This document shows positions 14,322-16,588 of a stretch of 16,588 nucleotides of DNA, in pieces (the stretch's first letter is position 1; each line of letters opens with the position of its first letter). The notes beneath the pieces were generated by a model. That model worked only from the letters and a program-made list of their open reading frames with translations, was not told the DNA's origin and searched no databases. Origin of the DNA: Aquificota bacterium (GTDB lineage: Bacteria > Thermosulfidibacterota > Thermosulfidibacteria > Thermosulfidibacterales > Thermosulfidibacteraceae); assembly GCA_015494645.1 (NCBI GenBank), contig WGAU01000135.1, forward strand, positions 1 to 16,588. Reading direction: 5' to 3'. A program made the position numbers and the translations under genes.

Positions 14322-14327
14322 TATAAT
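14322..14327 (+). promoter_or_regulatory. Perfect -10 box just before the CAP-like gene
   Basis: TATAAT at 14322-14327 is the consensus -10, inside TTTATAATACA. Transcription would start near 14334, at the ATG (14335) itself, implying a leaderless message. No convincing -35 was found 16-18 nt upstream, and the gene could also be read through from the protease gene. Confidence 0.4.
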
Positions 14328-14334
14328 ACAGGTG

Positions 14335-15144
14335 ATGAGGAGAATAGCGTTTATCATAGCATTTCTTCTTGGCATCTTTGTTTCCGCACAGGCTGTAGTG
14401 TATACAGATGTTTCCTGTCAAGTGGCAGGGATTCTGAATGATGCGAGAAAAAGCCCGGTGGTCTATGCTAAAAATACGTTAGGCATAGATGAAAAGCGTC
14501 TGAAAAACCTGTGGGGCAGTTGGTTCTTAGAAGATCTCTCCCGTGGAGAGGCTGAGCTGCAATGCGATGCAAGGCTTTACAGGGCAGCAAAAAAGGTGGC
14601 AGAGGGTATATTGCAGAGATTAGACCTTACATACCCAAATATTTACACCCTTGAGTCTTTGATTCAAAACGAGGGCTTCAATCCTTTTATGGCTGGAAGA
14701 GCGGTATCTGCCTTCTTTTTCGAGAATTTTGTGCCCGAAGATGAAGCCCTGCGCGTGCTTCTTAAGCATCTTTTAAAGAATGCTTTTCTAAAAAGAAATG
14801 TGCAATCAGAGGCAGTCCTTTATCCGCTTTACCGTTCTGTGGGTGCCGTGCTGGTCTCGGACTCTTTCGAGTATGAAGGTGAGGTGTATAACGGATATCT
14901 GCTGGTGGTTTTGCTTGGTGTGGAAAAGGGGGATGTTTCGGGCTACATTGTGGCAGGTTGGGGATATAAGCCCGGTTACGATAGCATCTTTTCCTTAGAA
15001 GATGCAACCAACAGATCTCCGGTGGTTTTTGGCGATGGTTCCTATTATTTTAAGGCTAAACCCGGAACATACCTTTTGAAGGAAAACGGCAACACCTTTG
15101 CCTTTACCCTTGTAAAGCCTGTGAGGCTTGATTTTTTGCCTTAA
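14335..15144 (+). CDS. Secreted CAP/SCP-like domain protein
   Basis: 269 residues with a signal peptide (1-20, cleavage SAQA/V). The mature start VAGILNDARKSPVVYAKN (30-47) fits the opening helix of CAP (SCP/PR1) domains. It is followed by L.CDARLYRAAKKVAEG, as in the second helix, and a later SVGAVLV...YLLVVLLG strand pattern. The family's usual histidine/glutamate pairs are not clear, so it may be a divergent non-catalytic member. The ~65 C-terminal residues are unrecognised. The ATG at 14335 is chosen over an upstream ATG (14272) because it starts directly at the signal peptide. AGGTG immediately before it is too close to act as a normal ribosome site. It follows the protease gene by 28 nt and ends in a terminator hairpin. 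Confidence 0.5.
   Translation: MRRIAFIIAFLLGIFVSAQAVVYTDVSCQVAGILNDARKSPVVYAKNTLGIDEKRLKNLWGSWFLEDLSRGEAELQCDARLYRAAKKVAEGILQRLDLTYPNIYTLESLIQNEGFNPFMAGRAVSAFFFENFVPEDEALRVLLKHLLKNAFLKRNVQSEAVLYPLYRSVGAVLVSDSFEYEGEVYNGYLLVVLLGVEKGDVSGYIVAGWGYKPGYDSIFSLEDATNRSPVVFGDGSYYFKAKPGTYLLKENGNTFAFTLVKPVRLDFLP
15115..15137 (+). terminator. Intrinsic terminator overlapping the end of the CAP-like gene
   Basis: AAGCCT (15115-15120), loop GTG, AGGCTT (15124-15129), then GA and six T residues (15132-15137). The stem is short (6 bp) but exact, and the T run is in the right place. It lies inside the last codons of the gene, before the stop at 15142-15144, so it would end the pseudopilin-protease-CAP message and isolate the next gene. 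Confidence 0.55.
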
Positions 15145-15151
15145 ATTAAGG

Positions 15152-15191
15152 GGTGGTTAAAATTGAACAGCAGGTGGTTAAATTTAACCAG
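15152..15191. promoter_or_regulatory. Tandem operator-like repeat with a perfect 16-bp palindrome
   Basis: Two copies of a 19-nt unit (15152-15170 and 15173-15191) match at 16 of 19 positions and are offset by 21 bp, two helical turns, so bound proteins would face the same side. The second copy contains the perfect palindrome TGGTTAAATTTAACCA (15175-15190). The first is a degenerate version. It sits about 20 bp upstream of the -35 of the next promoter, a position suited to an activator. The regulator is unknown and is not obvious in this window. Confidence 0.6.
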
Positions 15192-15208
15192 TGTATACTG
15201 GAAAGGAG

Positions 15209-15236
15209 TTGAAAAACCTGCCAAATCGTGTATTAT
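15209..15236 (+). promoter_or_regulatory. Sigma70-type promoter of the large surface protein gene
   Basis: TTGAAA (15209-15214), a 16-nt spacer and TATTAT (15231-15236), each 5 of 6 to consensus. The start would be near 15243, giving a leader of about 70 nt. This is the best promoter by eye in the window and implies strong expression. Confidence 0.6.
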
Positions 15237-15272
15237 CAATTCTGGCAAAAAAGTTGCATGTAATATAACAGT

Positions 15273-15286
15273 GGGCGTGTATGCCC
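15273..15286 (+). other. Small hairpin in the leader of the surface protein gene
   Basis: GGGC (15273-15276) pairs with GCCC (15283-15286) around a 6-nt loop that can close with one more wobble pair. It lies 12 nt before the ribosome site and may stabilise the message. Nothing identifies it as a riboswitch. Confidence 0.25.
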
Positions 15287-15297
15287 AAAAAACCATT

Positions 15298-15321
15298 AAG
15301 GAGGTATATGCTTATGGGAGG
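15298..15321 (+). promoter_or_regulatory. Two successive ribosome binding sites
   Basis: AAGGAGGT (15298-15305) is a full-strength site lying 2 nt before the ATG at 15308 and 8 nt before the ATG at 15314. GGGAGG (15316-15321) lies 7 nt before the ATG at 15329. All three ATGs are in one frame, so two start points are possible for the surface protein. Confidence 0.55.
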
Positions 15322-16588
15322 TGTTAGTATGAGTAGGTGGAAGTGGTTGAGTGTGTTTTTTGTGTTCCTGTTTTTATGCGGGACGTCTTTTGCGAGGGTT
15401 GTGAACTTTAGGGCAGGAGTATCTTCTACAGAAGTGAATACCGCTAAGGGTGGTAAAGTTTATGTAGTGGTTGAGCTATTGAACGATGAAGGGCAGATCG
15501 ATCCGGCTGGGTATCAGGAAGTACAAGATTTGAAAGTCCAGGTTTCAAGCGTATTGGGCAATGTTGCTGATGCAAATCATATTGTTGATGCGGATGATAA
15601 AGGTGTGGTTTTGATTCCAGTGAGCTACAATCCCGGCACTGCGGGAACGGATCTTATAACCGTTACGGTTAAAGAAACTTATTACGCCCCTGAAGGCTCT
15701 GCTGCAGAGACTTATACTCGTGTACTGGGTACCAAGCGCTTTAATGTGAATTTAACTGTGCCTCAGAATACTGCCAAAAGCATAAAGGTCGAGTCCGTGG
15801 CTATATCTGACTCTCCCGTGGAAGATGAGGTTGGTAAATTTGAAAATGGTGTTTGTAATAATGTAAATGCTACAGGTGGTTGCGTTGTTGAAGCAGGAAG
15901 AGCATTTTCTCTAACGCTTTATGCATGTGCACAGGGGGTTAATGACAACAACAGCGATTGCACCATTGATGCGAACCAAAATTCTGAAGTTACAGTTTGG
16001 CTGGTGCCTGATAAAAAAACTCTTGTAGAAGGCAATAAAGCTTCGGAAACATATACCTTTACCGGTACATTTGAGCATGGTGTGGCTAAGATAGACATTC
16101 CTGCTGATACTGTCACTAAGGCAGGAAGGTATTATATCTATGCCTCAGCTCCTTCTGTAAACCTTAATCCTCTGACCGGTAATTATGAAGCTACTGAGAA
16201 GTTCAATCTTACAACAGGGAAGAGCATATATACCTTAGATGTCTCTCCAAGGGCAGCTGTTAAGGTGAAAGTTAAAGCTACGGACCCTGTTAGTGACCTT
16301 GATATGGATGGTAAGTTCTGGTGCTGGAGAGGAGCTGATGGCAAAGATGATAAACTTTCTTCTAACCTGACATTCTACTTGGCAGATGAATATGGAAATA
16401 TTGCGGATAATACCACTGGTCTGGAAAATGATCCGAGAGTTTATTTCTCTATCAAATATGGAAGTGATTATATAGATACGATTGATTGGAGCCCTAAGAC
16501 AAAAGGAGTGACTTATACAACTGTTCTTAAGTGTTCTGGAGCGTCTTTCACGCTCTCTGATAACGGCACGAGAAGCTCGGAAATATTT
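15314..16588 (+). CDS. Large secreted Ig-like surface protein, cut by the window edge
   Basis: 425 codons are open to the last base, with no stop. A signal peptide covers about 1-27 (basic RWK, hydrophobic core, cleavage TSFA/R). The cysteine in FLFLCG does not form a lipobox. The mature part is acidic, beta-rich and lysine-poor at the start. It looks like serial Ig-like or invasin-type domains: VVNFRAGVSSTEV...GKVYVVVELLNDEG, then GVVLIPVSYNP...DLITVTV, then several further beta segments with widely spaced cysteines. It is probably a cell-surface or S-layer-like protein. The ATG at 15314 is chosen for its 8-nt distance from the strong ribosome site; 15329 is nearly as good. It has its own promoter and operator and follows a terminator, so it is a separate unit. 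Confidence 0.65.
   Translation, partial: MGGVSMSRWKWLSVFFVFLFLCGTSFARVVNFRAGVSSTEVNTAKGGKVYVVVELLNDEGQIDPAGYQEVQDLKVQVSSVLGNVADANHIVDADDKGVVLIPVSYNPGTAGTDLITVTVKETYYAPEGSAAETYTRVLGTKRFNVNLTVPQNTAKSIKVESVAISDSPVEDEVGKFENGVCNNVNATGGCVVEAGRAFSLTLYACAQGVNDNNSDCTIDANQNSEVTVWLVPDKKTLVEGNKASETYTFTGTFEHGVAKIDIPADTVTKAGRYYIYASAPSVNLNPLTGNYEATEKFNLTTGKSIYTLDVSPRAAVKVKVKATDPVSDLDMDGKFWCWRGADGKDDKLSSNLTFYLADEYGNIADNTTGLENDPRVYFSIKYGSDYIDTIDWSPKTKGVTYTTVLKCSGASFTLSDNGTRSSEIF

Noticed and set aside
14272..14334. Upstream ATG for the CAP-like gene
   Set aside because: It would put 21 residues before a good signal peptide and overlap the protease gene, while the ATG at 14335 begins exactly at the signal peptide.
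15194..15199. TATACT as a -10 box next to the tandem operator
   Set aside because: No -35 lies at 16-18 nt upstream, and the TTGAAA/TATTAT pair just downstream is much better.
15314..15400. Surface protein as a lipoprotein
   Set aside because: The cysteine in FLFLCG lacks the small residues required before it in a lipobox; cleavage after TSFA fits better.
1..16588. Canonical parS TGTTTCACGTGAAACA
   Set aside because: No match was seen by eye; the only strong partition-like palindrome is the different one at 2825-2846.
1..16588. Insertion sequences, integrases, tRNA or rRNA genes
   Set aside because: No transposase or integrase motifs, no terminal inverted repeats with target duplications and no cloverleaf-like sequence were recognised.

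Overview
The window looks like one end of an extrachromosomal replicon, or a plasmid-derived region, from a Gram-negative bacterium that is probably thermophilic. Several proteins are lysine- and glutamate-rich with AGA/AGG arginine codons, and type II secretion-like parts imply an outer membrane. An Aquificota-type host is a guess from overall feel, not something the sequence proves. No rRNA, tRNA, CRISPR array or transposase is visible.

Positions 1-3365 are a replication and partition module on the plus strand. An AT-rich leader and an array of GTAAAC-type repeats precede a DnaA-like AAA+ initiator whose DNA-recognition helix has diverged from chromosomal DnaA. ParA and ParB follow with overlapping frames. 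A perfect 22-bp palindrome lies inside parB, at the start of an apparent insertion in ParB, and is a candidate centromere.

Positions 3368-12343 are on the minus strand and read as one tightly packed operon plus a possible internal promoter. In transcription order the genes are: a small GspC/PulC-like envelope protein; a PIG-L/LmbE-type deacetylase; a secreted GH26-type glycoside hydrolase with three N-terminal repeats; a 1090-residue protein with three glycosyltransferase domains; a secreted multidomain protein (jelly-roll-like domain, two ~47-residue repeats, YfaP/DUF2135-like domain); and a GNAT acyltransferase. Four of the five gene junctions are 4-nt or 41-nt overlaps or a 4-nt gap. The likely theme is synthesis, trimming, deacetylation, acylation and export of a surface polysaccharide or glycoprotein glycan.

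Positions 12370-16588 are on the plus strand and diverge from the first operon across only about 26 bp between start codons. They hold a GspJ-like minor pseudopilin, a secreted subtilisin-family protease whose signal peptide is encoded inside the end of the pseudopilin gene, a secreted CAP-like protein ending in a likely intrinsic terminator, and, behind a strong promoter with a tandem operator, the first 425 codons of a large secreted Ig-like surface protein cut by the window edge.

The most interesting points are the DnaA-like plasmid initiator with its own repeat array, the palindrome in parB, the tail motif shared by the deacetylase and the glycosyltransferase, and the divergent GspC-like/GspJ-like gene pair linking a glycan operon to secreted protease and surface proteins. 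All assignments come from reading motifs by eye; no database search was possible.
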